Below the pieces are notes generated by a model. It was given only the letters and a program-made list of their open reading frames with translations. It was not told the origin of the DNA and ran no database searches. A stretch of DNA of 42,608 nucleotides from Herbiconiux sp. (GTDB lineage Bacteria; Actinomycetota; Actinomycetes; Actinomycetales; Microbacteriaceae). How positions within the stretch are numbered: the stretch's first letter is position 1; the number at the start of each line of letters is the position of its first letter. Shown in pieces: positions 41,293 to 42,608 of this stretch. The stretch spans positions 58,712 through 101,319 of the forward strand of contig NZ_JAHFUY010000017.1 of assembly GCF_023264895.1 (NCBI RefSeq). Reading direction: 5' to 3'. A program made the translations under genes and the position numbers.

Positions 41293-42369
41293 TCAGCTAA
41301 GCGCCGCTTCGAGCGCGAACTTTTGGAGATCGATGCGAGTCCTCAAGCGCGCCGGTGTGTTCGTCGCTTGCCGGACTGCTTCCTCGAACACCACATCCTC
41401 GAAAAGGACCTCAGTGTGAATCCGCACGAGATCAGCCTTCGCGATCAACGCCCTCGACCGCTCCGGCCCCAACTCGGCGATAGCAACCATCTGAGCATCG
41501 AATAGACCTGCCAGGGCTTGATCCCGCCCCGGCCATTTGAAGGCGTCCGCACCCCACACAGCCTCGGCCACCTCCACAGACGTCTCGAACAAGCGGGAGA
41601 GGCGGCGGAGACTAGTCTCGCCGGCATCTCGCTGTTCGAGCATGAAGAGGTCCAGCGATTGGCGGATGTCGCCGGAGAAAGTGCGCCACCCGCTAGCGAG
41701 TGCGAAGAACCGGAGAACGAACTCCGCGTCCGCCATCCTTCGATAGGCGGGAGAGGAAGGCGGCACAACCTTGAGCTGCTGACGAAGGAAAGAGTTCTCA
41801 GCTAGCCGATAGATCAGATCGTTGAGCGGTCCTCTGTAAGCGACGTTACGTATCTCCTGAGCGTTCAGCACTTCGCCACCAGTATTGAGCCGCAAGAAGA
41901 CTTCATGCTTCAGGACCTCGTCAGACTGGCGCAGCAATGTGGTTACTCGCAAGTTTTTCATCCCGAGCGAATTGCGGATGCCTGTTGGAAGATCCGAGTA
42001 TCGCAGCCCATTTAGTCCTTCGAGACGGCTCAGATTCCGAAGGACGAGACGGTCAGCGAAGAAGGCGTCGATCGCGGTCAACCGCTGTTTGCCGTCGATC
42101 ACCGCATATCGCCCAATTCTGGCTTCGTCTTCGGCCAGGTAGACCGGCGGAACCGGGATATTGACAAGGAATGACTCGATGAGTAGTGACTGTCGATCTG
42201 CCGTCCACCGGTCGCGACGCTGGAATTTTGGAGACACGTCAATCGCGCCCGATTGCACCAACTGCGCCAATGAGATCAACCCTTGGTCTGCTATCTCGAC
42301 TACGGCGGCCTTTTGCGCGGCGAGGAAGTCCCGCTCGAGATTCTCCTGCGACGCTCCTGCGCGATCCAT
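41293..42369 (-). CDS. DUF262 protein paired with the HEPN gene
   Basis: The 358-residue protein has VSPKFQRRDRWTADRQSLLIESFL (residues 45-68), then IPVPPVYLAE, the DUF262 motif VIDGKQRLTAI (Asp92 to Leu97) and FLRLNTGGEVLNAQEIRN, all typical. It has no DUF1524/HNH motif; the C-terminal half is helical. ATG 42369 is preferred, with AGGAG about 11 bases upstream, over an earlier in-frame start in Arg-rich sequence. It is only distantly similar to the other DUF262 protein in this window (different spacing of motifs, different C-terminus), so a recent duplication is unlikely. Likely role: NTP-dependent control of the HEPN RNase. Confidence 0.87.
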   Translation of the reverse strand: MDRAGASQENLERDFLAAQKAAVVEIADQGLISLAQLVQSGAIDVSPKFQRRDRWTADRQSLLIESFLVNIPVPPVYLAEDEARIGRYAVIDGKQRLTAIDAFFADRLVLRNLSRLEGLNGLRYSDLPTGIRNSLGMKNLRVTTLLRQSDEVLKHEVFLRLNTGGEVLNAQEIRNVAYRGPLNDLIYRLAENSFLRQQLKVVPPSSPAYRRMADAEFVLRFFALASGWRTFSGDIRQSLDLFMLEQRDAGETSLRRLSRLFETSVEVAEAVWGADAFKWPGRDQALAGLFDAQMVAIAELGPERSRALIAKADLVRIHTEVLFEDVVFEEAVRQATNTPARLRTRIDLQKFALEAALS

Positions 42370-42608
42370 GACACACCATCTCCTGCCCGCCACCACTTTT
42401 GCGAGCCTATCGGTTCGACGAACGCTGCGGCCGCGGCAAGTCACCTGGGTCGCGGTCGCTGGCCTGCCTAACTGCAAGCTCACTCGATGTCGGCAACGCT
42501 CGAATATGAGGCCATAGCGACGGGGTGGTTTCCATCCATCGTTGCAACGTGAATCCCACTGTTGGAGGTCATGTTGTCTACTCGTCGCATCCCGAAGGGT
42601 CCTGGGCG
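42370..42608. other. Upstream region of the DUF262-HEPN operon, with possible edges of further genes
   Basis: On the + strand GGAGG (42564-42568) precedes ATG 42571 and TTG 42574, opening a frame (LSTRRIPKGPG) that runs off the window and could be a divergent island gene starting at TTG. On the - strand another frame is open from the window edge to TGA 42480. Either may be real; both are too short to judge. Nothing else is seen. Confidence 0.35.

Overview
The window comes from the chromosome of a very GC-rich actinobacterium, most likely a member of the Microbacteriaceae. This rests on strong G/C third positions, frequent GTG starts, many promoters whose -10 box sits about 6-7 bases before the start codon (leaderless layout), a GSIII glutamine synthetase, DUF2510 and LAxTG-type surface proteins, and the galU / 5-formyl-THF cyclo-ligase / FmdB / MscL neighbourhood. 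This is inference from gene content, not a database match.

Left part (1-19240). A truncated MDR oxidoreductase is followed by a compact three-gene cassette: an 85-residue protein made of three 24-residue Gly/Asp/His repeats, a JmjC/cupin 2-oxoglutarate oxygenase overlapping it by four bases, and a sucrase/ferredoxin-like Fe-S protein. It looks like a peptide-modification system and is one of the two best leads. Next come a VOC/WYL divergent pair around a perfect operator, a MarR regulator, a GSIII glutamine synthetase behind a GlnR-like box, a long lamin-tail surface protein with a possible PHO box, an Fpg/Nei glycosylase, an MntA-HepT pair whose HepT is frameshifted, an SDR plus VAO-type flavoprotein operon, a transglutaminase-like membrane protein, and a VOC/MarR pair with two perfect operators. 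A 50-bp palindromic element occurs twice (4676-4725 and 19125-19174); the second copy lies beside the stub of a lost LacI-type regulator.

Middle part (19243-36287). After tRNA-Ala(CGC) the region is mostly housekeeping or accessory core: an acyltransferase, a small Rho-N/SAP-like protein, a membrane protein, GNAT, galU, 5-FCL, FmdB, mscL, a 1263-residue helicase-nuclease homologue that has lost its Walker residues, an LLM flavin oxidoreductase, a cell-wall-binding-repeat protein divergent from a TetR regulator, two acetyltransferases (one Eis-like), and a manganese catalase with a small acidic partner.

Right part (36293-42608). A 25-base tRNA 3'-end fragment marks an abrupt change to AT-richer DNA with different codon use. 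This is the edge of a genomic island that continues beyond the window. It carries two convergent sets: on the + strand an N6-adenine methyltransferase, a DUF262 protein and a RelA/SpoT-like nucleotidyltransferase, tightly coupled; on the - strand a second DUF262 protein and a HEPN-type ribonuclease candidate. No restriction endonuclease is visible. The layout suggests one or two undescribed anti-phage systems built around DUF262 modules with nucleotide-signal or RNase effectors; this is inference.
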